Of a stretch of DNA of 64,000 bases, positions 10,091 to 22,689 are shown in pieces; the stretch's first letter is position 1, and every line of letters starts with the position of its first letter. Source of the stretch: Punctularia strigosozonata HHB-11173 SS5 (taxonomy: Eukaryota > Basidiomycota > Agaricomycetes > Corticiales > Punctulariaceae). Position numbers and translations under genes: made by a program. The stretch lies in contig NW_006767441.1 of assembly GCF_000264995.1 (NCBI RefSeq), forward strand, positions 390,255 through 454,254, given 5' to 3'. The notes beneath the pieces were generated by a model. The model did not search any database. It was not told the DNA's origin and saw only the letters and a list, made by a program, of their open reading frames with translations.

Positions 10091-11428
10091 TTATCGGGAA
10101 GATAGAAGAGGCACCGCGAAAGCCGCTACAAGGGACGTGACAATGATGAGTATAACAGTGCTGGTCTTCGCAAGGGTCGGTGCCTCCGTAGAGGATGGCT
10201 GTTGCGGTGACGTAGAACGAAGTGAAGAAGTAGGGTACGAAGGCACTCGCTGCGTGACAAGATGTACATACCCGATCGACTTTAGACCGTGCACACTGGA
10301 GAACAAAGTTAGTGAGGCACATCAACAGTAATGGCGAGAATGACTTACTAGTAGCCGTTGATATTTTGGGTAATCTCGTCCTCCATGCCGATGGGAACGC
10401 CGGCGAGCGACCACATCACCTTCGTCGAATCGGAGGATTGGTCCAACGTCGTGGTCAAGGTCGCTTGGTGGCCCGAGGGCCATGAGGGATTTGAAAGCGC
10501 CCAAGTCTGCACAATCTCCTTGCTAGGCGTGAGCGAGACATATTTGCCCTTTACCCCTCCACCAAACAGGGAATATTCGGTGTCCGGCTTGCCGCCAGAA
10601 ACGGCAGGAGCCCGAGTCCACTGGGGAATGCGTTTCTCATCCGTGAAGAGGGAGAATAACTCGTCTGCAGGGGCAGCGAATGTGGCTTCGACCGTGACAG
10701 TCGTGGTGTTCGTCTTTTTCGCCTTGGGGGCAGCTGGTTTCGCAGGAGCGACAGAGTACGAAGGAGTAGTTGATGCAGCAGTAGCAGGTCCGGAGGACAC
10801 GGGCGTAGATGAGCCAGAAGCAGACGGAGTACCGACTTGAAGATCCTTGCCGTGCGTCTCAAGCATGGCGACAGGGAACTCGGCGAATTTAGCCTCCAGC
10901 GCCGCAGGAAGACGAGTCTTCGCCAGTTTGTACAGCGCATCGACGGTAGGCGAGGATGCTGTCGTAAGAGACCATTCGTACTGCGCGCACCTAACGGTCA
11001 GCGGGATGCGTGGAATGGGTGCCTATAAGAGATTGCCTGCTCACCGTATAGTCCGACAGGCCATCGAGAGTTACTTCATGGGACACCTCAGGAATGGTCA
11101 AGCGGCCCTTGACCTCGGTACCGTCCGAAGCAGTTCCCGCCCATTCAAGCCGGATCTTGCAGTCATAGATGGTGAGCAACCTAACACGTAGAGATCAACA
11201 CACCAGCCAGCAGCCAATGTATAGCTCAACCGTGATTACTCACTTTGACTTGCGCTGGCCAATCTCAACGTCACCATCCACCTCCGTAACCTCTGACACG
11301 CCAACCGTCTCGTCGCCCTCGCCTTGGACGGAGATGGCGGTCAACTCGCGTTCAAACCATGACTTGGCCCATGGTCCAACGTTCTTGTTCTTCCAGTGCC
11401 AGTTAGCGGTGCTCGGAGGCAAAGCCAT
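10091..11428 (-). CDS. AHA1: AHA1-type activator of Hsp90 ATPase with C-terminal membrane segment
   Basis: Four exons, about 360 aa. The start MALPPSTANWHWKNKNVGPW and the N-terminal domain (IYDCKIRLEWAG; GRLTIPEVSHE; DGLSDYT) are diagnostic of Aha1, which binds the Hsp90 middle domain and stimulates its ATPase. A Ser/Pro/Ala linker leads to the AHSA1/START-like domain (ATFAAPADELFSLFTDEKRI; WTRAPAV; WSLAGVPIG). Aha1 usually ends shortly after the segment equivalent to NINGYYVHGLKSIG. Here the last exon runs on through a Ser/Thr/Pro stretch into a hydrophobic helix (TSTVILIIVTSLVAAFAVPL) and stops five residues later. The junction is in phase (TA+T = Tyr). This looks like a tail anchor, so part of the protein may sit on a membrane. 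Confidence 0.92.
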
Positions 11429-11907
11429 GGTGTTCCTACGTCGCTAGTGGGGTGAATCAGAGTTTCAGAGTGCAGCCAAGTGCGACCTTCGAGTTCGTGC
11501 TGAAGTTGTTGAAGCCATAACCCGTGGCATTTGAAAAGGTCGTGGGGTAAGCACTCCAGAACATTCCAGGGAATTCCCTTCGACAAAATCCCTACTCGAC
11601 GCCGACGGCGCAAGCGGCAACTGGTATGTTCCAAGACATAGCACGTATCGGACATCGATCGGATTGCGTAGAGTATACGATAGATGGAACAGAGACGTTG
11701 AAACGAGCGTGATCCCGACATAATAAAAGAAGAAAATGCAAAACTTTAATACCCTTGACTATCCGGTTCCGACGGGTAAAAAAATGCGAAGGACAGAAAA
11801 ACAGGCGCGTGTGCGCTCAAGTAGTCCGAGCAAGGGGTATGAGTGAGCGGACTCGTACACAAGACGGCGCGAAGGGGCAATATGGCGGTCACTTGATCAG
11901 TAACGAC
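11429..11907. other. Intergenic, nothing recognised
   Basis: About 480 bp between the AHA1 start and the CDC10 stop. It should contain the AHA1 promoter. No coding exon or repeat was identified. Confidence 0.5.
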
Positions 11908-13123
11908 CTAACGCTCCGCATTCGGACGCGGGTTGGCGGCGTCCTTAAGCGCGAGAAGCTGCTTGGAACGGAACGCCTCGTAGTGGATCTGCGCGGTGGT
12001 CTCGATGAGATCCTGCAGGTGTGTCCTTGTAAGGAAGTTGCGGAGGTGCATGAATTCGCAGTGCGTTTCGTCCTCGACGTTGACGACGCCCCAACGGTTC
12101 TTGCGGCCACGGACGGACTTGCCGTCAATGATCACGGTCCGCTCTGAACCCACGACGGCGAACGGGATCATGCTCTGCGTACTCTTGTAAGCAACATCGA
12201 TATATGAATGGTAGATGAGACCGTACCCGGATGCTTTCGTTGAGCTGGATTTCCTCCTCGTCATTTTCGTCTGTGTCGAACGGGTAGAGACGAATGTTGT
12301 GGTGAACCAGCTCGGCGCGGATCTGCACGGTTATTCAGCCCCCGGCCGTTCTAGCGCGGCCATATGCGTACCTTCTGCTTGAAAGCTTCGCGCTCCTCGA
12401 GGGTCAAACTGTCCGACTTCGCAATGACGGGAACAACATTGACAACCTCGCTAAGCTTTTTCATGACGATCACGTCGATAGGACGAAGGGAGTGGCCGGT
12501 CGGGTTGATGAAGTATAAGCAGCAGTGAATGCGCGTGTCTTGAATATGGCGGTCCCGCATAGCCGTGAGCTCCTTACGAAGGTAGGCGCTGTGCTGGTCC
12601 TTGATGTACTTGATTATAGGGTCCCAGCTAAACACGTATGAGCGGTGTGAGCACTATCAGCGATGCAGGCGGAATTACCAGTTTTCGTTGTTGATTTGGT
12701 CGCCATACCCAGGGGTGTCGACGATGTTCAAACGCAGCTTGACACCGTTCTCAACGATGACTGGCGCAGAAGGTTAAAATTTTGAGGTGGACTACATTCA
12801 TAGACGCTCACCATGCGACGCGACCTGGATCTCCGTCGTCTGCCTTACCGGCTCGTCCGCCTCCAGTCGGCCCTTGGAGTCGATTAAGTGCGACGCGAAG
12901 ATGGTGTTTACCATCGTCGACTTTCCGAGGCCGGTTTGCCCTGCATCGAATTGCGTTGGTCTACGCGCGTCGCATGAACGCTGGCAGCTTGGAGGTACGC
13001 ACCGACGACAATGACATTGAATTGGAAGCCGCGCTTGAGCAGCTTGTGCTCAATCTGACGGGTAATAGAGTCAAAGCCAACATAAGCGTCAGCGCGAATT
13101 TCGTCAACGGGAGCGGCGGCCAT
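11908..13123 (-). CDS. CDC10: Septin, Cdc10 type
   Basis: A multi-exon gene of roughly 330 aa. The start at 13123 (MAAAPVDEIRADAYVGF) precedes the polybasic region (QIEHKLLKRGFQFNVIVVG). The P-loop GQTGLGKSTMVNTIFAS lies in a small exon near 12840-12950. The G3-like DTPGYGDQ, a G4-like AKSD, and the septin unique element region follow. The C-terminal passage FLTRTHLQDLIETTAQIHYE and the short coiled-coil-free end (LKDAANPRPNAER) match the Cdc10 class rather than Cdc3, Cdc11 or Cdc12. Septins polymerise into filaments at septa and hyphal branch points. The gene is divergent from the flippase gene with about 510 bp between them. Confidence 0.92.
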
Positions 13124-13631
13124 TTTGTGCAGAATGAGCGGACGACGACGACAACAGCGGCGGGCGAAGGTCTCTTGGGCGGCAACCACGGTCAGTGCTG
13201 CACGTGGCAAGGATGTTCAAATTTGGGAATTACCGCAAGCAAATTGGACCCGAGTCTGGATGAAGCAGGGTTAGGGTCACAGCACGGCCACTGCACAGCC
13301 ATCAAATTCGCGCCGGGGTTCTCGAGCAACGACTCGGTTAGTATACTGCGCCCGTCGCGGGGATCGCTTACGAGGGAGATAACACACAAAGACAGCAGCA
13401 CGGTGAACGCAGTCGTATCAAAGCATCGCTGCGAGGAAATATCACGGCGGAAAGCCAAGTGCACTGCTTACTTCCGAACATTGAGTCAGCATCTGTTCCG
13501 CGCGCTGATGTCAGCCCGTCATTGGGCCGAGCGCATCCGCCAGACACGGCGCGAGTATCCTTGGGTCCGGGTTTCCCTCGCATGTTCCCTGCCTCGCCCC
13601 GCCGACGACACCATTGCTAAACGCCCGCACC
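13124..13631. promoter_or_regulatory. Divergent promoter region CDC10 / flippase
   Basis: About 508 bp between two divergent start codons. Both promoters must lie here. No TATA box or clear factor site was recognised by eye. A long plus-strand open frame across 12782-13675 is antisense to CDC10 and has no family resemblance. Confidence 0.5.
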
Positions 13632-16600
13632 ATGGCGCTCAGTCGAGCTGCTGGATGGTACAGCAAGGTCGCTGACTTCGATCTTGCCGACCTCTTCACC
13701 AAGAAACGCCAACCAGGCCCGCCCAGAAAGGTCTTCGTGAACGAGTCGCTACCGGAGGACTACTATGACCAGAAGGGCAGGATAAAGAAGGAGCACGTCT
13801 ACGTATCCAACCAGGTCATAACTTCCAAGTACACCATCATCACCTTCCTCCCGCGAAACCTGCTCGAACAGTTCCGGCGTGTCGCCAATGTGTAAGTTGC
13901 TCACGAGATAACACCGTTCATCCGCGATACTCAACCTGTGCATGGTCTAGCTTTTTCCTGGGCATTAACATCCTTCAATTCTTCCCCAAGTTCTCCACGA
14001 TCAGCCCCGGGCTTGTCATGCTCCCACTCATCATCGTTCTCCTCATAACCGCCCTTAAGGACGGGTATGAAGATATCAAGCGGCACCAATCGGATAATCG
14101 CGTGAACCGCTCTCAAGTGCGAGTGCTGTATGCGGATGGATGGGAGAACTCGAACGCGATGGCGCCGAAAACGAAGACGTTCATCCGGGGAGTCGTGCCA
14201 AAACGCCTTCGTCGTGCAGTCGTACGGGCGAATCACAACCCCAGCCCCGACGATGCCGATGGACGCAAGGCTGCCGAGAATCTACATCAGGCGGCACCTC
14301 CCGAGGCAACGGGGGCACCAAGCATGTTTGATCCCGTCAACGAGGATGCCTCGGAACGCGAGTACGACGACGACGAGAATGAGCTCGTCACTGAACACGG
14401 TCTCTTCCATCACGACCACGTCAAAAAGCCTCATTGGAAGAACACCGCTTGGGAAGACGTCCGCGTCGGCGACATTGTGAAAATCATGAACGACGAGCCG
14501 ATCCCTGCCGACGTTCTGATCTGCGCCACATCGGAGGATGAGAACGTTGCCTACGTCGAGACGAAGAACCTGGACGGAGAGACGAACCTCAAGTCACGGA
14601 ATGCTGTACCCTCTCTGACGCACATGCGAACCGCGGCAGCTTGCGTCGACGCTAAGACTAATCACTTCCACGTTGAATGCGATCGACCTGATGTCAACAT
14701 GTACAAGTTCAACGCGGCGGTTGTCCAAGGAGAAGAAAAGTCGCCTGTGGAACTACAGATGACGCTGCTCCGTGGAACAGTTCTGCGCAATACTGCCTGG
14801 GTCATCGGCGTTGTTCTCTTCACTGGTGAGGACACGAAGATTGTACTGAACTCCGGCGGCACCCCCAGTAAGCGCAGTAAGGTCGAGCGTCTCATGAATC
14901 CTCAGGTGTATGTTGCCAGATTTATCCTCAATACCGAAGCTCTCGCTGACCCTGCTTCATTAGGTTCATCAACCTGTTGCTTCTTGCCATCATGGCTGTG
15001 GCCTGCGCTGTCGTCGACTCGGTGCTGGAGCTACATTACTACCCGCTTATGGCCCCCTGGCTCTTTGACGATAATCGGTCGGGCGACAATCCGCATATCA
15101 ACGGTTTGATCACCTTCGCCTTTGCACTCATCACATTCCAGAACATCATTCCTATATCGCTTTACATCTCCATAGAAGGCGTGCGTACGGTCCAGGCCGC
15201 ATTCATCTATTTCGACAAGGAGATATGGTATGAGAAGACTGATCGCGCTACGCTCGCTCGCAGCTGGAACCTCTCCGATGACCTGGGACAGATCGAATAC
15301 ATCTTCTCGGACAAGACGGGCACGCTGACGCAGAACTCCATGCTTTTCCGCCAGTGCTCGATTGGTGGCCGGGCTTACCGCGGCGACCCTGAGAATGAGG
15401 AACCGGCCGCAGTTCCCGTGAAACCGGACCCTACAAAGCTGTCCGATGCGGAGAGTGATTCGGTTCCCTCTGGATCTACGAGAGTACCGTCGGACAATCC
15501 GACGCCTAACCCCGCCTCTTCAGAGGTGAAGCTTTCCGCCGGCGTTCTGCGACACTTCAAGGACTCCCACCTCTCGAGTGATATCGAGAAGGCCCGTGAC
15601 GGCGACCACGAGGACCTCCAGTTCTCTCGTTCACTGAACGGTTTCTTCTCTGTCCTCGCTCTCTGTCACACCGTCCTCGCCGCGATAGACCCCCACACAC
15701 ACTCCATTGAATACAAGGCTCAATCGCCCGACGAGGCCGCGCTCGTACAAGCCGCTGCCGACATGGGATTTGTTTTCCGTGGGCGTGACAGGGAGATACT
15801 CATGCTCAAAACCCCGTTCTCGGACGAGGTGGAACGTTACGAATTATTGAACATCCTCGAGTTCACGAGTGCGCGCAAACGCATGAGCATCGTCGTGCGA
15901 AAGTTGGACGACCAGGACGGCAGGCTCTTCTTGCTCAGCAAGGGCGCGGACAACATAATATTCGAAAGGCTCAAGCCTGGTGAGAACGAGGAGTTGAAGA
16001 AAACTACGGAGAATCACCTCGACGAGTTTGCCAACGAAGGCCTGCGGACATTAACCTTGGCTTACAAGGTCATTCCAGGTAAGTTTGCACATTTTGACAG
16101 CGCCCTGCGGCCGACTTATCATCGATTATCAATCGCAGAGGAGTACTACGACGAGTGGAGTGTCCGCTACCACGAAGCCACTGTTTCTCTCGACGATCGT
16201 GAGGCCAAGATTGAAGCTGTATCTTCCGAAATCGAGCAGGATCTTCGACTACTTGGAGCCACTGCTATTGAAGATCGTCTTCAGGACGGTGTCCCAGAAT
16301 GCATTGCCGACTTGAAGCGTGCCGGCATCAAGATTTGGGTTGCCACGGGCGACAAACTAGAAACTGCCATTGCTATCGGGCACAGTACTAACCTCATTGG
16401 TCGCGACTCCAACATAATCATTGTTAGAGGCAATTCGGAGACCGGGAAACCGGTGCACGAACAAATGGTCGCGGCGATAGAGGAATTCTTCCCGGAGAGC
16501 GAGGCCATGCAAGACGAGCACGTTCTGACTGTGAAGCAGCAGCATTTATCTGGCGATGGACTGAGGCTCGCAAGGGTTAACACAGGCATGTCCTCGGTCG

Positions 16601-18494
16601 TGGGGCAAGACAACGGCAACCGGCCTGGGGGTTTCGTCTTGGTTGTGGACGGCGCGGCATTGACACAGGCAAGTTGTGTGCACTGCGCTATATCAAAACA
16701 TCTACTGAACGACTTGCAGGCCTTCTCTACCGAAGAGAACAAGCACATTTTGCTGAAATTGGCCATGATGTGTGAGGGTGTTATCTGCTGCCGCGTATCA
16801 CCTTTGCAGAAAGCTTTGGTCGTCAAGCTGGTCAAAGACGGTGTGGGCGCCATGACTTTGGCTATTGGCGACGGCGCCAACGATGTTAGCATGATCCAGG
16901 TATTTGCAGCGCGTCTTTGTTCAGATCCATAGCTCACCCCACTGCGCAGGCTGCTCATGTAGGAGTGGGCATATCTGGCGAGGAAGGACTGCAAGCTGTC
17001 AACTCTTCGGACTATGCCATCGCTCAGGTCAGAGATATCTCGAGAATTTCGTAGTGCGGGTCCTGACGAGTGGCCTAGTTCCGCTTCCTTCGACGCCTTC
17101 TACTAGTTCATGGCCACTGGTCGTATGCACGCAACGGCACTATGTTAGTTCGTTTGTGATTGAATACTTGGCTCCCCTAACCTTCTCTTCAGGATTGTCA
17201 ACTTCTTCTACAAGAATGTTGTGTGTATCGGCGTTCTTTGGTGGTTCCAGATTTACAACGGTTGGAGTGCTTCCTAGTGAGTAATGCCTTCGCCAGCACA
17301 GCAGGGGTATACTCATCATTTTATTAGCGTAATGGAATACACGTACCTTCTTTTCTGGAACTCGTTCTGGACAATCGCGCCGGTTATTGGCCTGGGCCTG
17401 TTCGATCGGTTCCTCGGTGGGTGTGAAGTGCCTCCTGTATCGTTTCTGTCGCTGATAGGCTCTCCCAGACGACGACGTGCTCATCGCTTTACCCGAGCTG
17501 TATAAATTCGGACGGGAAGGTACCTGGTTTGGCACGAAATTATTCTTGATCTATATCGCAGACGCCATTTACCAAGTATGCTGCTACTTGAACCTGATAT
17601 CATACACGGTGCTGACCCTCTTACAGTCTGTTGTCATCTTTTTCTTCATTCTGTATGCCTACAAGCAACCGACCGCGCGCCCAGATGGTTACGACGTTTA
17701 TCTGTATGAATTCTCCACCGTACGTTACGCTTTTTGCCGCCAGCATCAAATCGCTCATGAATTATCTCATCAGACTATGGTTATATCTGCCGTCGCCGCT
17801 GCCGATTTGTTCGTCGGTTTGAACACCTTCGCCTGGACGGGGTGGGTCTTCTTCGCCGTCTTCATCGGTATCTTACTGGTTTGGGTCTACACTGTGCGTA
17901 AAACTTCTGCGCAGATCACAGCTTAAGTTGACTGGTCTTTAGGCTGTGTATTCGGTGATCTCTCCTGGCTGGTTCTACACTCCAGTCTACGGAAACGACC
18001 ACTTCCTCTTCACCTCGGCCTATTTCTGGTTCGGCGTGATCTTGACACTCTTCCTTGCCATGCTCCCGCGATACCTTTTCAAGGCATACAAGGCTGTTTA
18101 TGACCCCACCGACCTCGATATCATGCGATACAATCGCAAATACGAGTCTGCGGCACAGATCAAGAAAGAAGCGCACCAGGAAGTTCATCCTCTACAAAAT
18201 CTGCGCAGGAATTCGTATCATTCGAGCGTCAACGGGCCTTCTCCAATAAGACCCTCAGTGGATGCTCGCCTTGGCAGTCGGACCGACATGTCGACGGGCA
18301 TGCGATCCGTACATCGCGGCTTCGACTTCGCCACCGAGGAGGACGGAGTCGCAATGCGCCGTATTCAGACTAATCTGTCCGAGCGGCGGCAAAGCAATCT
18401 CAATCTGCCTGCCACCCAACGGCGGAAAAAGAAAGGGCCTCTACTTTCTATGCGCAGGACAATACGCAGGAAACGAGAGGACATGCAAGATTAG
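13632..18494 (+). CDS. P4-type ATPase, DNF1/DNF2-like phospholipid flippase
   Basis: About ten exons encode roughly 1,400 aa. Visible marks in order: N-terminal cytosolic segment and [19 protein letters not shown] (TM1 region), the actuator domain with LDGETNL (the P4 version of the TGE loop), TM3-4 with [10 protein letters not shown] after the PISLYIS motif, the phosphorylation site [10 protein letters not shown], nucleotide-binding [12 protein letters not shown], hinge [14 protein letters not shown] and [11 protein letters not shown], then [14 protein letters not shown] and six C-terminal membrane segments ([37 protein letters not shown] and others). The long acidic insert before [14 protein letters not shown] fits the Dnf1/2 class. 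Dnf flippases move phosphatidylcholine and phosphatidylethanolamine inward at the plasma membrane. The start is at MALSRAAGW; an upstream in-frame ATG at 13614 adds six residues. Confidence 0.92.
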
Positions 18495-18723
18495 ATGGAG
18501 ACCGTGGCTACCATCTGTCATGACCCGAATACGCGGCGACCTCATCCATTTGTATCAACCACCCAGCAGCTGATATTTATGATGGCTCATTGACGACTTA
18601 GCATATACTGCATACATGTACATCAGTAGCTCCAGTGCCTCTAATACAACGGCGAGAAAATGTCTCGATAAATTAGTCCTAAATAAAACGTCCACGTTAT
18701 ATCCCTCAAAATCGATGAAGCCA

Positions 18724-21700
18724 TCAACTTTGAGGGGGCAAACCGTCTTCAGTAGTGTCTAACTTGATTAGTGCGACTCCCGCCTCAGGGAATCCCTGTT
18801 TGACGCGCTTTTTGCGACTCGGGGATTCACTCACTCCAGTAACATCTCTGGAGCGTTTGAAGGTACGGAGTATGTTGGCCCTGGCAGGCGCGGGTATCTG
18901 ATGTATTCGCATGGGCGGGGGAACGGAATGAGCCATGATGCTCTGGCCATCCGGAGCCGGCATTTGATGTACTTTCATCCCGTCCTCTTCAGGCTTTGCA
19001 GTCGACAACGGCTTATTCCGCAGCTTCTTGTTCTTGTTGACATCGCGAAGTGCTTTGATCTTTGATTGGCTCTGTCCGTACTCCGCAACTCGGCACAAAT
19101 CCACAGAAAGGCCTGCACGAATAAGGATGTCAATCCAAACCTAGAGACGCCTACAGTCAGTCGTGTCCCCGTCCACGAGCCCAAAATCCAACCTTCTGGT
19201 TCTCCTTCAATGTGTCACCAGGACCTTTCACCTCGACGAACTTGCATACGCGCTGAGCGCTGTGCCATAGAAAAAGATCCGGTAGACCAGAGACTCTCCG
19301 TTCGTAATCTTCGCAGAACAGTTCGCAGATAATCGCTAAAGCCTCGCCACTGATGCACTACATCCGCGAAAAACAAATGAGTATCGAAGGGAACGCTGCA
19401 AGTAAGCATCTAGTGCCTACGCGGACAATCTCCAGAAGATCTTCCTTTGTGCACAAGTCCCAACGAACGCCAACGCACCACGTAGATTTTGCGCGGTGTT
19501 CATCATCTACACGTCCCAATATCTCCTCCGCCTTGTTCTCCTTCAATTCGATCAGACGAGTCCTGATTGGGCCGAAACGAGCGCGGTAGAAGCTATCTTC
19601 GCCAATGTCCAGAGGCGCAGATTGATATGCTGTTTCGAACGCGCCCGGTATTGGTGCGAATATGATATCCCAGAACAGAAGACCAAACAGAGTAGTGATG
19701 ATCCTGCCCTCGCAATGGAAGCTGCGAATGATACGTAAATTGGAAGCCAAAGTGGGGACTTCGTGGACAAACCCTTTGTACCCCGCCTTCTCGTAATGCT
19801 GTAGGGCCAGCATCTCAACGCTAATCTCTTCGTTACCGCGCCCGACCCAAACAGATTTTCCCGTCCAGAACTTGAACTACAACAGATTAGCAAGCAGTTG
19901 ACGCCATAACTATGTGTCTCACCTGGTCTACCGTAGGTATACTCTCCGAACCGCTACCATTGGCTGTCTTGGACAGGGATAACTCACCATCCCTTTTCCC
20001 AGGAGTGCTAGGAGCTAAACGAGTCTGATGTAGAGGCGGCACTGTATATCCCGGATTGATGCTTGTCGGCCTCTCCCAGACTCGTTTTCCCTCTACTTCA
20101 ACCGTGACTGCTTGTTGCTGCTTGCCGTCACAGGACTGCCGATCGTCTTCAGGTATGTTGAGCCTCTTCTGCAGTGTGGCTAGTCGACGTTGGAGGCCCG
20201 GCCGATAGGCTGAAAATGCAGCAACACTAAGAAGAGTCACAAAGGCAGCTTACTGAATGACCTACTACTATGCGTCAGTTCATCTTCGAGACCCGCAACT
20301 ACAGCGTCCAATGCGAGCTGTCGGATCTCACGAGAATGCTTCTTCGGATGATGCGTCATTAGAATGAGGGCTTTGCGATCGTGCCATCGGCCTCGACGAC
20401 CGGGCCTCCATCGTGTTTGGGACAAAAGCTTGTCCAGGATGCCGATTTGAGTGTCGTATTCCTTGAGAACACCCAGGGCATCGACACCCTTACACAGTAT
20501 ACGAGTGTAGACGTGGCCTATGCACACCACGTCAATGGGAATCGATGCAGGGCTGAGATATGCGCACCGCATTCGAATCGTTCCAAGCCTCTCGCACGGG
20601 TCTCTTCTTTGCTCTTGACGGAAATCATATGAAGCCACTTCTCAAGCACATTCACGGCGATAACTTTCACTTCCTTGGCAATTTGTTCACGGGCAGTGAG
20701 GTCATCGCGGGTTTCTTCATGATCATCAGCCTGCCTATCACGGCCCTGTATCACATTGATATGGTTCTCCTTCTCTGGACAGTCATCCCGTTCCGATGGT
20801 CCAGGAGTCCTAACAGGTGCCGAATTGCTCCTCCTGATAGCCTTGACCACTGACGCAGGGCTAGACACGCTCAGGCTGGTGTGCTGTCGCACGGGTGTCT
20901 TTGGGTCGCGTGAGAACCTGCTGGATACGGACTGTGCCCGCTTGGATTGTTTTGGAGAGCATCCGCTAAGAAGCTCATCTACAAGGGCTTCAAGCTCGAG
21001 CGCGTCTTCGTAGTCAAGGAGTGCCTCTTTGGTTGGCCAGATATCCGGCGTTCGTTGTATCGAAGCGACAGCATCGCTGGCACCGTACGAGCGCTTCTTC
21101 GAGCGTACCAACACCCCTGGCGTGAGCTTATCCGTCTCAAATCTCGTGCTTGCTCCACATCAGCCTGCTATCTCGCATTTCGATAGTAGTCCAACATACC
21201 TCCTGAAATATACAAGGTGCACTCGCCGGAACAAGCGGCAAACGTCATCATTTATGCGAACGCAACGACCTAGTCAAAAAGTCCCTTAATAGCCGCATTC
21301 GAGTATTAAGCGAGGCGACCACATACCCAGTAATTTAACAAGCATTTCGTGAAGGCGCTCCAGCTGTGACCGTCTGGGTACTAGAGTAGGTCGGCTCTGC
21401 TGGTGCAAGTTGCTAGTGGCGCCTTTCCTGGGTGACTCTGCAGTTATGAACGGCAAGGTAGATTGCTTCGACGCGCTGGCCAAGATCAACTGCTTGATAT
21501 GTTCGCGCTGAAGATAAGAAAGTGAGTACAAGGGGAGCTCGTGTCCGGTGGCCGACGTCACGCACCGCTCCTAGAGCCTTCACCTTCATCTGCTTGGCAA
21601 TCTTGTTGAGTTCCTCAACGGTAAGGCAATCGAGTAATTCCTCCGTGCTAGCATCTGATTCGTCGGACGCTAGTCTGAGTAAGGGGAGAGCTTGTGGTTC

Positions 21701-22377
21701 TCGACGAGATGAACTCGATGCATGAGAGCCCGTGTCAGAAGCTTCGTCGTCCAGAGTCAAATCAATTATCTCCGTCCCGTCTTCCATCCTGGTCACTGGC
21801 GTCGGCTCAAGAAACTGCTCTTGGCGTTCACAAATAGTTGAGATTGAATGGTCCATGGAGATGAAATCATGCGGGTAACGGCTCATTTCCTTCTCGAACT
21901 TCTTAAGACTGTCCAGACGATGCCATTTTCCGTCTTTGCGTAACCATAACCGAATGAAGAGATATTGGTCGGGATCTGCGTTTAAACAGCGGTAAGATCG
22001 ATTAGCATGGGTTGGGTTGTGGCAGGCTGCAGCTCACAGCTCAATCTACGAAATTTGTCTAAAAATCCATGTTCTTCAGGAGAGAACAAATGATTCTCGT
22101 GCTCAAGAACCGTTTCCAGCATTTCTGGAGCGCGAGTCAACCCATGAGAGGACACAGAAGAACAACCATGCGCACCGTAGAACAATTCCCAATACATAGA
22201 CCGCGTGAAGGTCGTCCTTCGTGTTCCCTTCATAGGTTCCTCTTCAGCAACATCATGTAACTGCTCCTCAAGGACGTCTATTTCGGTTTCTGCATCTTGA
22301 GGAACGTGCTGAGACAGAGGTTCGTCGCCTGCCCAGTACACAAGTTTTTGCCTTGAAGCGATGTTTCCAAGAACCAT
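18724..22377 (-). CDS. FAN1: FAN1 structure-specific nuclease (VRR-NUC)
   Basis: A multi-exon gene. The N-terminal segment MLETVLEHENHLFSPEEHGF, the SAP-like helix TVEELNKIAKQMKV, the TPR-like mid region (RWRPGRRGRWHDRKALILMTHHPKKH; VAAFSAYRPGLQRRLATLQKR) and the VRR-NUC domain are typical of FAN1. Key catalytic pieces are FHCEGRIITTLFGLLFWDI, the PD of SGLPDLFLW and the E-x-K of KFVEVKGPGDTLKENQ. FAN1 is a 5' flap endo/exonuclease in interstrand cross-link repair. After the nuclease domain there is a basic tail of about 110 residues with SRKKRVKQ, possibly a nuclear localisation signal. The start at 22377 is the first ATG in the open frame; the upstream 26 codons begin only with TTG. Exon limits are approximate. 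Confidence 0.88.
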
Positions 22378-22689
22378 GTTAAGCAAGATGGTGATGGCTA
22401 TGAAACCAGAGGCAAACTTGTAGATATCGTAGCGACGTAGTAGCCAAATGTTCAACCCAGCGATGCGCCCCTGTTGCGAACTGGCGCGAGACGACTATGT
22501 ACTTAGCGCCCTCTCACGCAGCACTCACACGTTACCCGACGTACGCGTTACGCGTCGTGTCGTATTCGGTCCCCAACCGCGACTTCGCGCGGTCACGCAA
22601 ATCGGAATGATCTGGATACCCTCCGGGAATGCGAGTCGGGAAACGTTCATCTACATGACTCCACCCGACGAATGAAAAACTGCCTGAAA
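22378..22689. other. Intergenic, nothing recognised
   Basis: This 312-bp spacer between the SNF2 ATPase stop and the FAN1 start presumably contains the FAN1 promoter. It carries alternating short CG-rich words (gttacccgacgtacgcgttacgc) but no recognised element. Confidence 0.4.

Noticed and set aside
12782-13675. 297-codon plus-strand open frame
   Set aside because: It is antisense to CDC10 exons and the divergent promoter, with no family resemblance.
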